Assembly: GCA_014896235.1 (NCBI GenBank)
Contig: JADBKU010000004.1
Location: forward strand, 35,528 to 99,527
Source of the DNA: a bacterium
Lineage (GTDB): Bacteria > Desulfobacterota > Binatia > Binatales > Binataceae
Length of the DNA: 64,000 nt
Direction: 5' to 3'
The notes under the pieces are model-generated. The model had not been told where the DNA came from. It saw only the letters and a program-made list of their open reading frames with translations, and ran no database searches. Made by a program: the position numbers and the translations under genes. Shown in pieces: positions 7,858-18,987 of the stretch; the stretch's first letter is position 1, and each line of letters opens with the position of its first letter.

Positions 7858-9030
7858 ATGCGCGAAACCAACGAGCATATCCACAAACTCAAATACGCCG
7901 GCGCGGTTGACGCCGACGGCCACATCCTTGAGGACAAACGGCTGTGGGAGCGGTACTGCGAGGCTCGTTACAAAGCGACCGCGCTGCGGATCAAAGAGGA
8001 CGATGACGGCCTCGAATACCTTGAGATCGAAGGCCGCCCGTCGCGGGTCTCGCGCAAAGGCACGTTCAGCAATATCGCGGCGATGGGCGAGGTGACGCGC
8101 GAAAAGGGCTCATTCGATCCGCGCCGCAAGTACGGCGAAAACGTGCCGCTCGGCGCGGTTGACGCCAAAGAGCGCGTCGCGCGGCTCGATCGGGAAAATC
8201 TTCGCGCCGCCATCATTTATCCAAGTCTCGCGCTGACCTGGGAAACGGAGTGCGATAACGCCGACTATGCGCAGGCGATGACGCGCGCGTACAATCGCTG
8301 GATCGTCGATTGGTGCAGCGAGAATCCGTCGCGGCTGATTCCCGTCGCCCATCTCTCGCTGGGCGATCCCGCCGCCGCGGCGGCGGAACTGGAGCGCGCC
8401 GTCAAAGCGGGATGCAAGGGCGGCTGGGTCGTTCAATTCACAATGACTCGCAAGCCGCACGCTCATCCGGATCACGACGTGCTGTTCGCCAAGGCGCAGG
8501 AACTCGATGTGCCGATCGGCATCCATGTGTCGCTTGAGCCGCAATGGGCGCTGCCCGGCCGCTACGCGCTCGAATACGTGCGCAAACAGCATTTTTTCCT
8601 CAACGTGACCGCGTCGGACGCGAGCCGGCATGCCCTCGCCAGCTTCTTTCAATACGGAACGTTCGATCGCTTTCCGAAGCTCAAGATCGTAATTCTTGAG
8701 GTCGGCGCGGGCTGGACGAGCTACTGGTTTGACCGCATGGACGCGGTTTACGACAGCGTAATCGGCCGCGGCGTGCCGCTTAAGGAACGCCCGAGCGCGT
8801 ATTTCAGAAGAAACGTCTGGGTTTCAGCCGACCCTGATGAACATGCGCTGCCCTCGATGATGGAACTGTGCGGCGAAGATCGCTTTTTCTGGGCTTCCGA
8901 TTTTCCGCATCCCGACCACACCGGCAATTACCTTGAGGAACTCGAAGAGGCCGCCGAAAAACTTCCGCCGGCGCCGCGTGCGAAATTGCTCGGCGCAAAT
9001 GTGATCCGCGCCTACAACCTGAAATTCTGA
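7858..9030 (+). CDS. amidohydrolase family protein (ACMSD-like TIM barrel)
   Basis: A 390-residue metal-dependent hydrolase/decarboxylase of the amidohydrolase-2 family. The N-terminal metal motif is DADGHILE, with His as the remaining typical ligand of the usual DxHxH-like site. Later motifs are IGIHVSLEP (His), the strand ILEVGAGWTSYWFDRMD, and ASDFPHPDH carrying the C-terminal catalytic Asp. This family includes ACMSD-like decarboxylases and hydrolases of aromatic breakdown products; the substrate is not evident. ATG start with GAGG 7 nt upstream. It follows the second acyl-CoA dehydrogenase by 171 nt and is closed by a strong terminator. Confidence 0.88.
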   Translation: MRETNEHIHKLKYAGAVDADGHILEDKRLWERYCEARYKATALRIKEDDDGLEYLEIEGRPSRVSRKGTFSNIAAMGEVTREKGSFDPRRKYGENVPLGAVDAKERVARLDRENLRAAIIYPSLALTWETECDNADYAQAMTRAYNRWIVDWCSENPSRLIPVAHLSLGDPAAAAAELERAVKAGCKGGWVVQFTMTRKPHAHPDHDVLFAKAQELDVPIGIHVSLEPQWALPGRYALEYVRKQHFFLNVTASDASRHALASFFQYGTFDRFPKLKIVILEVGAGWTSYWFDRMDAVYDSVIGRGVPLKERPSAYFRRNVWVSADPDEHALPSMMELCGEDRFFWASDFPHPDHTGNYLEELEEAAEKLPPAPRAKLLGANVIRAYNLKF

Positions 9031-9069
9031 CTCTGAATTCCTTCTGCGCAGCTTCCCTTTGGACCGAAA

Positions 9070-9104
9070 AAAAGCCCCACGGCCAGCGCGACCGTGGGGC
9101 TTTT
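9070..9104. terminator. bidirectional rho-independent terminator
   Basis: Stem AAAAGCCCCACGG (9070-9082) pairs perfectly with CCGTGGGGCTTTT (9092-9104) around a 9-nt loop. The A run on the left and T run on the right make it work in both directions, between the amidohydrolase (ends 9030) and the convergent korB (ends 9130). Confidence 0.92.
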
Positions 9105-9129
9105 ATGCCTGTTACGGACTATACGGAGA

Positions 9130-10128
9130 TTAACTGACGGTCCAAGTATCGCCGCGTTTCAGCAGATCGGCAAGATTGCCCTCGCCCTGCTTCGCGCGCG
9201 CTTCGGCCAACTGTGCATTCATCGCGGCGTCGTAAGTAGGCCTGCTGGTCGCATAGAAAACGCCGATCGGCGTCGGCAGCGGCGCTTGGAAGTTTCCGAG
9301 CATGAACGCAAGCGCGAGATTGGTCTCGTCGTGAACGATCAGCTCAGCCTCGGTCACGCCGTTGCCCAGCGTCACAACCTCGGGCCGATTGCCGTTCATC
9401 CTGACGCCCTTGTCGCGATTCTTGCCGAAAATCAGCGGCTTGCCATGTTCAAGCACCAACTGATGGTCGGCTTTGATCGCCTTGTCCGTAACGTCGTTGA
9501 ATGCGCCGTCATTGAAGATATTGCAGTTCTGCAGTATTTCGACGAACGACGCGCCACGATGGCTGTGCGCGCGCTTCAGCGTCTCGCCCAGATGCTTCTG
9601 CTCAACATCGATCGAGCGGGCGACGAAGGTCGCATTCGCCCCTAACGCAATCGTAATCGGGTTGAACGGAAAATCGACCGACCCCATCGGCGACGATTTC
9701 GTCACCTTGCCAACCTCGGAAGTCGGCGAGTACTGCCCCTTGGTCAATCCATAAATTTGATTGTTGAAGAGCAGGATGTTGAGGTCGATATTGCGCCTAA
9801 GGGCGTGAATCAGATGATTGCCGCCGATCGAGAGGCCATCGCCGTCGCCGGTCACCACCCAGACGTCCAAGTCGGGGCGCGTAATCTTGAGGCCGGTCGC
9901 GATCGCCGGCGCGCGGCCATGGATGGTATGGAATCCGTACGTGTTCATGTAGTACGGAAACCGGCTTGAGCATCCAATGCCGGAGATGAACACCACGTTT
10001 TCGCGCGGAATTCCAAACTCCGGCATGACCTTCTGCACCTGCGCCAGAATCGCGTAGTCGCCGCATCCCGGACACCAGCGCACTTCCTGGTCGGAAACGA
10101 AATCTTTTCGCGTAAGCGCCGTAGCCAT
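9130..10128 (-). CDS. korB: 2-oxoacid:ferredoxin oxidoreductase, beta subunit
   Basis: A 332-residue thiamine-diphosphate-binding subunit of a 2-oxoglutarate (or related 2-oxoacid) ferredoxin oxidoreductase, which decarboxylates the oxoacid to acyl-CoA and reduces ferredoxin. The N-terminal RWCPGCGDYAIL carries the first two FeS cysteines; a third is in GIGCSSRFPYY. The ThDP motif is GDGDGLSIGGNHLIH, followed by NNQIYGLTKGQ, which is diagnostic of the family. ATG at 10128 is preferred over the TTG at 10134 because GGAGGG is about 10 nt upstream. It directly follows korA, with the stop and start regions only a few nt apart. Confidence 0.93.
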   Translation of the reverse strand: MATALTRKDFVSDQEVRWCPGCGDYAILAQVQKVMPEFGIPRENVVFISGIGCSSRFPYYMNTYGFHTIHGRAPAIATGLKITRPDLDVWVVTGDGDGLSIGGNHLIHALRRNIDLNILLFNNQIYGLTKGQYSPTSEVGKVTKSSPMGSVDFPFNPITIALGANATFVARSIDVEQKHLGETLKRAHSHRGASFVEILQNCNIFNDGAFNDVTDKAIKADHQLVLEHGKPLIFGKNRDKGVRMNGNRPEVVTLGNGVTEAELIVHDETNLALAFMLGNFQAPLPTPIGVFYATSRPTYDAAMNAQLAEARAKQGEGNLADLLKRGDTWTVS

Positions 10129-10134
10129 CGCCAA

Positions 10135-12033
10135 TCAGCCCTCCAACGATCGCGAGATCCGGTTGATCAGCTCGTTGACCTTGAACGGGCGTCCCTGGAT
10201 CTTGTTGCAGCCGATCGCGTCAATCAAATAATCGGCGCGCACCAGCTTGAGCAGTTGTCCCATGTTCATCTCGGCGACCATCACCTTCTTGAATTTGCGC
10301 AATTGCTCGCCAAGGTCCGAAGGCAGCGGATTGAGGTAACGCAGATGAATATGCGAAACGCTCTTGCCCTTGTCCCGCATTTGCTTGACCGCTTCGCGCA
10401 CGGCGCCGTACGTCGAGCCCCATCCGAGCACCACCAGATCGCCGCCGTTCACGTCGCCAAAGATTGTGGTGGCTGGAATTTCGCGTGCAATGCCGGCGAT
10501 CTTGCGCGCCCGCGTCCGCACCATCAGCTCGTTATTGGCGGGCGAATAGCTGACGTTGCCGGTCTGATCTTCGCTCGAAAGTCCGCCTATCCGATGCTCC
10601 AAACCGGGCGTGCCGGGCACCGCCCATGGACGCGAAAGCGTTTCAGGATCGCGTTTGTAGGGAAGGAACCCGTCCGGATTCGACGCGAATTCGACTTTAA
10701 TCGGCGGCAGTTTGCTCACGTCGGGCAGCAACCATGGTTCCGCCCCGTTCGCCAGTTGTCCATCCGTAAGCAGAATCACCGGCGTCATGTATTTGACCGC
10801 GAGCCGGACCGCTTCATAGGCGCACTCGAAGCAATCGGCCGGCGTTGAAGCCGCGATAATCGGAATCGGCGACTCGCCGTGCCGGCCGTACATCGCCATC
10901 AGCAGGTCCGCCTGTTCCGGCTTGGTCGGCATACCCGTGGACGGACCCGCGCGTTGAATGTCCGTGATCACCATCGGCAATTCGGTTTTCACCGCAAGAC
11001 CGATCGCTTCGGCCTTGAGGTTCATCCCGGGCCCCGAAGTGGTGGTGAGCGCGATCGCGCCGCCGAACGCCGCGCCGATCGCCGAACTCACCCCGGCAAT
11101 CTCGTCTTCGGCCTGGAATGTATAAACGCCGAAGTTCTTTAACGCCGCAAGCTCATGCAACACGTCGCTCGCCGGCGTGATCGGGTATGAGCCAAGGAAA
11201 AGCGGACGGCCGGACTTTACGGAGGCCGCGACGAAGCCGAGCGCGGTCGCAGCGTTGCCGGTGATGTTGCGATAGAGGCCGGGAACGATCTTCGCCGGCT
11301 GCACCTCGTAAGAACTGGCGAACATCTCGGTCGTTTCGCCGTAATTAAATCCTGCTTTCAGCGCCATCAGGTTGGCGTTCAGCAATTCCGGCGTCTTCTT
11401 GAAGCGCCCCTCGAGCCAGCGCTCGGTGCTTTCGATCGGGCGCTGGAACAGCCACGACAGCATCCCGAGCACGAACATATTGCGGCAGCGGAAGACCGCG
11501 CGATTGTTCAGTCCCGTGCTGTGCAAGGCCGCCGTCGTCAGCTTCGTAACGTCAACCTGAAATACCTGGAATTTGTCTAGCGAATGGTCGGTCAGCGGGT
11601 TGGAGGAATAGCCTGCCCGCTTGATATTCGCCTCGGTGAACGCTTCGCGATCGACGATGATGACGCCGTTCGGGGGCAGATCATCCAGATTGGCCTTGAG
11701 CGCCGCCGGGTTCATCGCGACCAGCACGTTCGGTTCGTCGCCGGCGGTAAAGACTTCGCGGCTCGAAAAATTGAGCTGAAAGCCGCTCACGCCGGCGATC
11801 GTGCCGGCAGGAGCGCGGATTTCAGCCGGAAAGTCGGGCAGCGTAGCTATATCGTTTCCCGCCAGCGCGGATTCGGCGGTGAACTGCATTCCCGCCAACT
11901 GCATTCCGTCACCCGAGTCGCCCGCAAAACGGATTACGACGCTGTCGCGCCGCGCATGCGGCTTCGCGGCGGCGCCGCCTCCGAGACCTGAGGACTCGGC
12001 GGCGTGTCCGGCCGCCTCAGGTGGTAGAGCCAT
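10135..12033 (-). CDS. korA: 2-oxoacid:ferredoxin oxidoreductase, fused gamma-alpha subunit
   Basis: A 632-residue subunit in which the gamma domain (from SVVIRFAGDSGDGMQLAG) is fused to the alpha/pyrimidine-binding domain (SYPITPASDVLHEL, TTTSGPGMNLKAEAIGLAVKTELP, QRAGPSTGMPTKPEQADL). This fused alpha plus separate beta layout, without a small ferredoxin subunit, matches KorAB of aerobic actinobacteria. In such organisms it can bypass 2-oxoglutarate dehydrogenase. 2-Oxoglutarate is the likely substrate, but pyruvate or branched oxoacids cannot be excluded. Start is uncertain: ATG at 12033 has AGGAG 11 nt upstream, and an in-frame GTG at 12069 would add 12 residues. A candidate promoter lies at 12125-12152. 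Confidence 0.92.
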   Translation of the reverse strand: MALPPEAAGHAAESSGLGGGAAAKPHARRDSVVIRFAGDSGDGMQLAGMQFTAESALAGNDIATLPDFPAEIRAPAGTIAGVSGFQLNFSSREVFTAGDEPNVLVAMNPAALKANLDDLPPNGVIIVDREAFTEANIKRAGYSSNPLTDHSLDKFQVFQVDVTKLTTAALHSTGLNNRAVFRCRNMFVLGMLSWLFQRPIESTERWLEGRFKKTPELLNANLMALKAGFNYGETTEMFASSYEVQPAKIVPGLYRNITGNAATALGFVAASVKSGRPLFLGSYPITPASDVLHELAALKNFGVYTFQAEDEIAGVSSAIGAAFGGAIALTTTSGPGMNLKAEAIGLAVKTELPMVITDIQRAGPSTGMPTKPEQADLLMAMYGRHGESPIPIIAASTPADCFECAYEAVRLAVKYMTPVILLTDGQLANGAEPWLLPDVSKLPPIKVEFASNPDGFLPYKRDPETLSRPWAVPGTPGLEHRIGGLSSEDQTGNVSYSPANNELMVRTRARKIAGIAREIPATTIFGDVNGGDLVVLGWGSTYGAVREAVKQMRDKGKSVSHIHLRYLNPLPSDLGEQLRKFKKVMVAEMNMGQLLKLVRADYLIDAIGCNKIQGRPFKVNELINRISRSLEG

Positions 12034-12124
12034 TTCCCTCGATACTCCTCTTTGGCTGACAGCCCGCACGCATCGCGGAATCGCGGTGCGTTAGCTGGAC
12101 CGATAGTTCAAATGTCGATCTAAA

Positions 12125-12152
12125 ACTATAGCTAATGACGCGCGTAAGTAAA
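12125..12152 (-). promoter_or_regulatory. candidate sigma-70 promoter for korAB
   Basis: On the minus strand, TTTACT (12152-12147), a 16-nt spacer and TATAGT (12130-12125) match the -35/-10 consensus at 4/6 and 5/6. It lies in the AT-richer gap between acyP and korA, about 90 nt upstream of the korA start. Confidence 0.45.
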
Positions 12153-12181
12153 AGGGATAACGCCAGCTCCCGACAAACCCG

Positions 12182-14511
<2,330 letters not shown>

Positions 14512-14555
14512 TCAGCCGGCGCGCGCAATCAATCCATCTTCGGCGCCGCGAATCC

Positions 14556-15242
14556 TCACCGGCTGTAGCCCATCGCGTCGAGAAAATCTTCCAGCGTCGG
14601 AAAACGCATATACATATTGTGCCGCTTTTGATTTCCGATCGTCGTGTACGGCTCCGACGAGTAAGCGTGTCCCGGAAAGACGACCGTCGAATCGTCGAGA
14701 TTGCGCAGCGTATGGTTCAGGCTGTAGTACATCGCTTCGGGATCCGAACCGGGCAAATCGACGCGGCCGCAGGAGTTCACGAACAGCGTGTCTCCCGAAA
14801 TCAGGTTGCCTTCGACCAGAAAACATTGCGACCCGGGGGTATGGCCGGGGGTATGCAGGAATTTCACATCCAGCCCGCCAACCTTGAACGTATCGCCCGC
14901 TTCGACCTTGACCAGATCAGACTCGCTCAGTCCCGAAACCTTTCGTACGCCTTCGGCTTCTTCCTTGTTGACGTAAACCTTCACGCCGATTTTACCGACC
15001 AGCTCGGCGGCGCCCTGTATATTGTGGCCCATCAAGGAGCCGCCCAAATGGTCGGGATGATAATGCGTGATTAGTATTTTATCGATCTCGTAGCCGTCAT
15101 TACGCGCCAACTCGATAATCGCTGGCACGTCCCACGCCGGATCGACCACGGCGGCTTTGCGCGTCTCGGGATCGCCAATCAGGTAAACGAAATTCGCCAT
15201 CGGCCCGATCTGCGCCTGCCGCAGATGTATTTTTTGCGCCAT
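14556..15242 (-). CDS. MBL-fold metallo-hydrolase (glyoxalase II/persulfide dioxygenase-like)
   Basis: A 228-residue single-domain metallo-beta-lactamase-fold enzyme. Metal motifs are THYHPDHLGG (HxHxDH), HTPGHTPGS, ISGDTLF and FPGHAYSS, giving the dinuclear or mononuclear site of the glyoxalase II group. Family members hydrolyse thioesters such as S-lactoylglutathione or oxidise persulfides; the sequence does not choose. The ATG at 15242 is selected because the enzyme fold begins there (MAQKIHLRQAQIGPMANFVY) and AGGAG lies upstream; a longer in-frame extension is out-of-frame sequence of the cobalamin adenosyltransferase gene. A rhodanese nearby (15934-16374) gives weak support for sulfur metabolism. 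Confidence 0.88.
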   Translation of the reverse strand: MAQKIHLRQAQIGPMANFVYLIGDPETRKAAVVDPAWDVPAIIELARNDGYEIDKILITHYHPDHLGGSLMGHNIQGAAELVGKIGVKVYVNKEEAEGVRKVSGLSESDLVKVEAGDTFKVGGLDVKFLHTPGHTPGSQCFLVEGNLISGDTLFVNSCGRVDLPGSDPEAMYYSLNHTLRNLDDSTVVFPGHAYSSEPYTTIGNQKRHNMYMRFPTLEDFLDAMGYSR

Positions 15243-15286
15243 CGACTGAAACGCTCCTGATTCTTTCCGGAATCTCCGTCCGCGCC

Positions 15287-15934
15287 TTAATCGCGACGTT
15301 CGGCGTTTTTGCGCCGCGCCGCGCGCGCTTCCCGCGGATCCAAGCGCAGTCCGCGATCCCAAAGAAACTCCGGTTCGCCAAGCCGCTTCGCGACCCATCG
15401 CGATTGCACGAACAGATGATCGCTCAGCCGGTTGATGTATTTCAGCAGATTTTCGTTGATCGGCGTGTCGCGACTGAGCCGCCATGCGACCCGCTCCGCC
15501 CGCCGGCATACGGTTCGCGCCTGATGCAAAAAGGCGTTCAGCACTCCGCCGCCCGGCAGCGTAAAGGATTTCAGCGGCTCGAGCGCTTCCTGCATCCGGT
15601 CCATCTCATGTTCGAGCGCTTCGACCTCGCCCTCGCCCATCCGATGCATCCCCGGATATTCAGCGCCGGCCGGCGTCGCCAGCTCGCTGCCGACGTCGAA
15701 CAATTCGTTTTGGATCCGCCGCAACATTTCGGCATACCAGTCGAAATCGCCGCCCAGCCGTTCTCGATATTCGGGAAGATAAGTCCGCACGATGCCGACG
15801 ATGGAGTTCAGTTCATCGATCGTGCCGTAGGCTTCCAGCCGTTCGCTCTCTTTCGGCACGCGCTCCCCGCCGACCAGGCCGGTCAGCCCTTTGTCGCCCG
15901 AGCGCGTATAAATCCTGGTCAGCCGTATCGCCAT
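15287..15934 (-). CDS. cob(I)yrinic acid a,c-diamide / cobalamin adenosyltransferase, PduO type
   Basis: A 215-residue PduO-type ATP:corrinoid adenosyltransferase, making adenosylcobalamin for B12 enzymes. The N-terminal ATP-binding loop TRSGDKGLTGLVGGERVPK and the motif ARTVCRRAERVAW are the two family signatures; the C-terminal NRLSDHLFVQSRW is also typical. Its ATG overlaps the stop of the upstream rhodanese gene by one base (TGATG), implying coupled translation. No B12-dependent mutase is encoded in this window. Confidence 0.92.
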   Translation of the reverse strand: MAIRLTRIYTRSGDKGLTGLVGGERVPKESERLEAYGTIDELNSIVGIVRTYLPEYRERLGGDFDWYAEMLRRIQNELFDVGSELATPAGAEYPGMHRMGEGEVEALEHEMDRMQEALEPLKSFTLPGGGVLNAFLHQARTVCRRAERVAWRLSRDTPINENLLKYINRLSDHLFVQSRWVAKRLGEPEFLWDRGLRLDPREARAARRKNAERRD

Positions 15935-16374
15935 CAGCGGTTCGCCTTGCTCCGCAACGCCGCATAACTCCTATCGCCCGTCTCCTGGCTTACCGGCAGC
16001 CCCGCGTCGCGCCATCCCACGACCACGACCGCGCCGCTCGCGCCCCGCGCCCCGCCATAGCCGCCGCGTACGTTAGTCAAGTCGGCGTAGCCGCATTCTT
16101 CCAGAATCTCGCAGGCGCGTTGCGAGCGCCCGCCCGCCATGCATCCGACGACCAACTTCGCCGTTTTCGGCAAAACTTTCTCGACCACCGCGGCGAAATC
16201 GGGATTCGGCTCCATCTGTCCCGGGCCCTTGATAAACACCACCGGCACGTTGAGCGCGCCCTCCGGATGGCCCGCGGCGAATTCCTCTTCCGTCCTCACG
16301 TCCAGATAGATCGCGCCCGGATTCGCGCGCAAAATCTCATAAGCCTGAGCGGGCTCGGCTTGCTTGATAGGCAT
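15934..16374 (-). CDS. rhodanese-like domain protein
   Basis: A 146-residue single-domain rhodanese. The family strand AIYLDVRTEEEFAAGHPEGALNVP and the active-site loop CMAGGRS, with catalytic Cys followed by Arg, are intact, so sulfurtransferase activity is plausible. ATG at 16374 is preferred over one 6 codons upstream because GAGGGAG sits 6 nt before it. Overlaps the cobalamin adenosyltransferase by one base. Confidence 0.88.
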   Translation of the reverse strand: MPIKQAEPAQAYEILRANPGAIYLDVRTEEEFAAGHPEGALNVPVVFIKGPGQMEPNPDFAAVVEKVLPKTAKLVVGCMAGGRSQRACEILEECGYADLTNVRGGYGGARGASGAVVVVGWRDAGLPVSQETGDRSYAALRSKANR

Positions 16375-16461
16375 TTTCAACTCCCTCGCCATCGTGATTG
16401 TAGCACACGCGCGAGATTCAGCGCGCGCCGTGCAGGCGGACGATTTCCGCCGGGCGACGGT

Positions 16462-16743
16462 TCAACTTTTACGGTAAACGGAGAATTCCTCTTCCAGCCG
16501 GGCAGCGCGATCCTGCGCCGACGCGATTCGCTGGGTGCGCAGGAAAAAACGCACCAGTTCCTCGTGGCCGGCCTCGCCCGCCGGACTTGCGACCTCGACC
16601 AATTCCTCGATCAGGCTCGGAAATTTTTCGCCCGGAATATAGTAATTAGCCCAGCCGAAATTGCAGTAACGGTGAAGGATTTTGGCGATCGTTTTTTCCA
16701 GCGATTCGCGCCGGGTTTCGCTCCGTTCCTCTTGCTGTGCCAA
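16462..16743 (-). CDS. hypothetical protein
   Basis: A 93-residue protein not recognised. It begins with a charged, helix-forming stretch (EERSETRRESLEKTIAKIL), has a central aromatic segment HRYCNFGWANYYIPGEKFPSL, and ends with a second acidic helix. No signal peptide, membrane segment or metal motif. It lies 79 nt after the YiiX-like gene on the same strand; AGAGGAACGGAG is close to the start. Codon use matches neighbours, which supports a real gene. Confidence 0.6.
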   Translation of the reverse strand: MAQQEERSETRRESLEKTIAKILHRYCNFGWANYYIPGEKFPSLIEELVEVASPAGEAGHEELVRFFLRTQRIASAQDRAARLEEEFSVYRKS

Positions 16744-16822
16744 CTTCCGCTCCTTGGTCCGCGCCGCTCCGGCCGCATCGGCTTGACGTTAGCTCAAACC
16801 GCGCGTCGCTCCAAACCGTTCA

Positions 16823-17722
16823 TCAGGCGCTCTTTTCCCGCCGTTCGGACTCAACGTCAGCCGCCGGCTCCTCGATCCAGAGCAGCTTGTGGTAGTCGAA
16901 TCGCGAACCTTCGATCACGTTGAATTTTACGATTGCAAAATACGGAGACAAATCGAAATCGCGCGGCGTGATCAGCGTCGAGGCCACGCGCCGCAATGCG
17001 CCCCGCGGCGCCGCTTCCGTTCCTCTTCGCCACACGAGTCCCAGCGCCAGACGCCGCCGCGGCGGCATGAACTCAGGCGGCAGCGGCTCAAAACGCGGCA
17101 CGATCGGAAACCGCACCCGCGCGAAACACTCCGCTATCAGGCTCGAACAGATCAGCCGGGTCGGATCCGTGCTGCCGAACTCGAGCGCCTGGCGCCGCAG
17201 CCGCGCCGGCACGATACTTACGGGTAGAAAATAACGCGCGAGGTCGAAAAGGTTGCGCAGATCGTATTGCTTGCCCACGTTCTCCAAGGCGTAGTTCACG
17301 ACCGCCTGCTGGTCGGCCGGCGTCAAGCCCCAGGGACGGCATAGGCGAATATTGAATTCCCGGTAACTCGCCAACGGCGTCAGCACGACCCCTTCTTTGA
17401 CCAGCGCTTCGACCAGCAGATGGTCGGCGTCGGCGCCGAATTTCCCGCGCAACGCAGGATCGCGTTTGACCGCTTCATCGCCGACGTAGAGCGCCGAATG
17501 CGACCACGAACTCTGGGTAAGGTACTTGATTACTTCGCTGATCCGTTCGTTGCCTTCGACCAGCAACACGTCGCCCTTGCGGATGATTTTGAGCAGCTGC
17601 GCGAGATCGTTGGGGATGGAAAGCGTATAACTCGCCACCGGCTTGGACAGCAGATTTGCGGCGAACTTCACCAGCCGGTTGAGAACGTAACCGATCGGAT
17701 GACGCCAGGCGCTTTCCGGCAC
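16823..17722 (-). CDS. YiiX/YebB-like NlpC/P60-family cysteine hydrolase
   Basis: A 299-residue protein. Residues 45-210 carry the permuted papain-like fold of the YiiX/DUF830 group. These are the strand KGDVLLVEGN, the His-bearing SSWSHSALYVGD, a Glu-rich strand LLVEALVKEGVVL, and LICSSLIAECF with the catalytic Cys. Such proteins are lipid or peptidoglycan amide hydrolases or acyltransferases; the substrate is unknown. There is no clear signal peptide, but the N-terminal segment VLNRLVKFAANLLSKP may associate with the membrane. Same strand as its neighbours, 125 nt downstream of the DUF1573 gene. Confidence 0.82.
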   Translation of the reverse strand: MPESAWRHPIGYVLNRLVKFAANLLSKPVASYTLSIPNDLAQLLKIIRKGDVLLVEGNERISEVIKYLTQSSWSHSALYVGDEAVKRDPALRGKFGADADHLLVEALVKEGVVLTPLASYREFNIRLCRPWGLTPADQQAVVNYALENVGKQYDLRNLFDLARYFLPVSIVPARLRRQALEFGSTDPTRLICSSLIAECFARVRFPIVPRFEPLPPEFMPPRRRLALGLVWRRGTEAAPRGALRRVASTLITPRDFDLSPYFAIVKFNVIEGSRFDYHKLLWIEEPAADVESERREKSA

Positions 17723-17847
17723 TGATCCTCAGGAATCGCCCGCAGACGCCGCTTGCGCCGAAGCGGTGCGACCCTCCTCGATTAAAAAGATATCAAGCGC
17801 GCGGCTGAACGAAAATGCGGGACGCCGCCCCCGAAAGGTTCGCGGAC

Positions 17848-18957
17848 TCAGCCCTTGAACGAGCCAATGATTCCATAAAACGGCAAATTGATGGTTGGCT
17901 GATTCGGATCGTCGGTCTTAATCACAAGCATCCCGCGCAGCGCGCCGTCCGGACTGTTTGGCTGAAGCTGAAGCGTAATTTTATATTCCTTGCCCGGCGT
18001 GATCGGCTGAACCGTCGCCGCGACATTCCGATTTGTGCTCGCGACCGAAATCACTTTGATCGGCCGCGGTCCTGTGTTTACCAGCCGAGCGTATTGTTGC
18101 GCGGGCTGGCGACGCTCCACCACGCCAAACGACACCTGCACCGGTTTCAGCGCCAGATCGCCCTGCACTTCGCCGAAAACCGAAACGTTGATCGGCTCCC
18201 GGCTGGTCGTCACCTTGACCATGTCGGCGAAGCCGCCTGCTGGCATCGTTTTCAACAGCGTGACCGTGAGAATCGCGCCTTGCTCGCCCTGCGGACGCGG
18301 AGCGAGCGCCACTTTTATATCGCGATTCTCGTTGCTCGCCGACTCGACCTTGAAATCCGGATCGTGAACAAGCGGAATAATCGTCACTTGGCGCACGGCT
18401 TCCGTTCCATGCTTGACCACGCCGAACGCCACTTCGGCGGGTTCGGCATCGACCGGTTGCCGAATGTCGCCTTTCAGCGTCAGCACGATCGACTGCGCCT
18501 TCGGATCGTTAGTCGCGACCGTGATTGTTCGGGTGGTCGGCCCGTGTTCCGAGGTCGTGTCGAGGCTGGTCGCGATTTCCGAAGTTTCACCCGGTCCGAT
18601 GGTCGATTTGGTCGGTTTCGCCGCCGTGCATCCGCACGACGTAATCACCGCGCCGATCACCAGCGGCGCGCTTCCGTCGTTGCGGATTTTGAACACATGC
18701 GTGACCGGCTTGCCGCCGATTACTGTCCCAAAATCAAAAACGCGCTCGTCCGCAATTGCATGTGGCGCGCCCATGCTTGACGGCTCGCCCGGCATTCCAA
18801 GATTGATTGTCGCGGCGCCCGCGCCAGACGACGCCCCGCCCTGCGTAAGGCCGCCGCCTTGCAGTTCTCCGGATTGCGCCGCTGCGACGCCGCCGATACC
18901 GACGGCGATCGCCGCGACCATCGTCGCGCACGCCGCGAATAAACGAAGCCCTTTCAT
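17848..18957 (-). CDS. secreted DUF1573 domain protein
   Basis: A 369-residue exported protein. A signal peptide (MKGLRLFAACATMVAAIAVGIGGVAAAQS) is followed by a Gly/Ala-rich linker and then Ig-like DUF1573 repeats. The family hallmark DFGTVIGGKPVTHVFKIRNDG with TSCGCT (near residue 108) is clear, and two further degenerate repeats start at VAFGVVKHGTE and VSFGVVERRQ. DUF1573 domains are periplasmic, ASH/MSP-like binding modules of unknown role. It begins 30 nt after accC and may be read from the same transcript. Confidence 0.85.
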   Translation of the reverse strand: MKGLRLFAACATMVAAIAVGIGGVAAAQSGELQGGGLTQGGASSGAGAATINLGMPGEPSSMGAPHAIADERVFDFGTVIGGKPVTHVFKIRNDGSAPLVIGAVITSCGCTAAKPTKSTIGPGETSEIATSLDTTSEHGPTTRTITVATNDPKAQSIVLTLKGDIRQPVDAEPAEVAFGVVKHGTEAVRQVTIIPLVHDPDFKVESASNENRDIKVALAPRPQGEQGAILTVTLLKTMPAGGFADMVKVTTSREPINVSVFGEVQGDLALKPVQVSFGVVERRQPAQQYARLVNTGPRPIKVISVASTNRNVAATVQPITPGKEYKITLQLQPNSPDGALRGMLVIKTDDPNQPTINLPFYGIIGSFKG

Positions 18958-18987
18958 GAACTGCAGGGGTAATGATTCGCCGATCTG

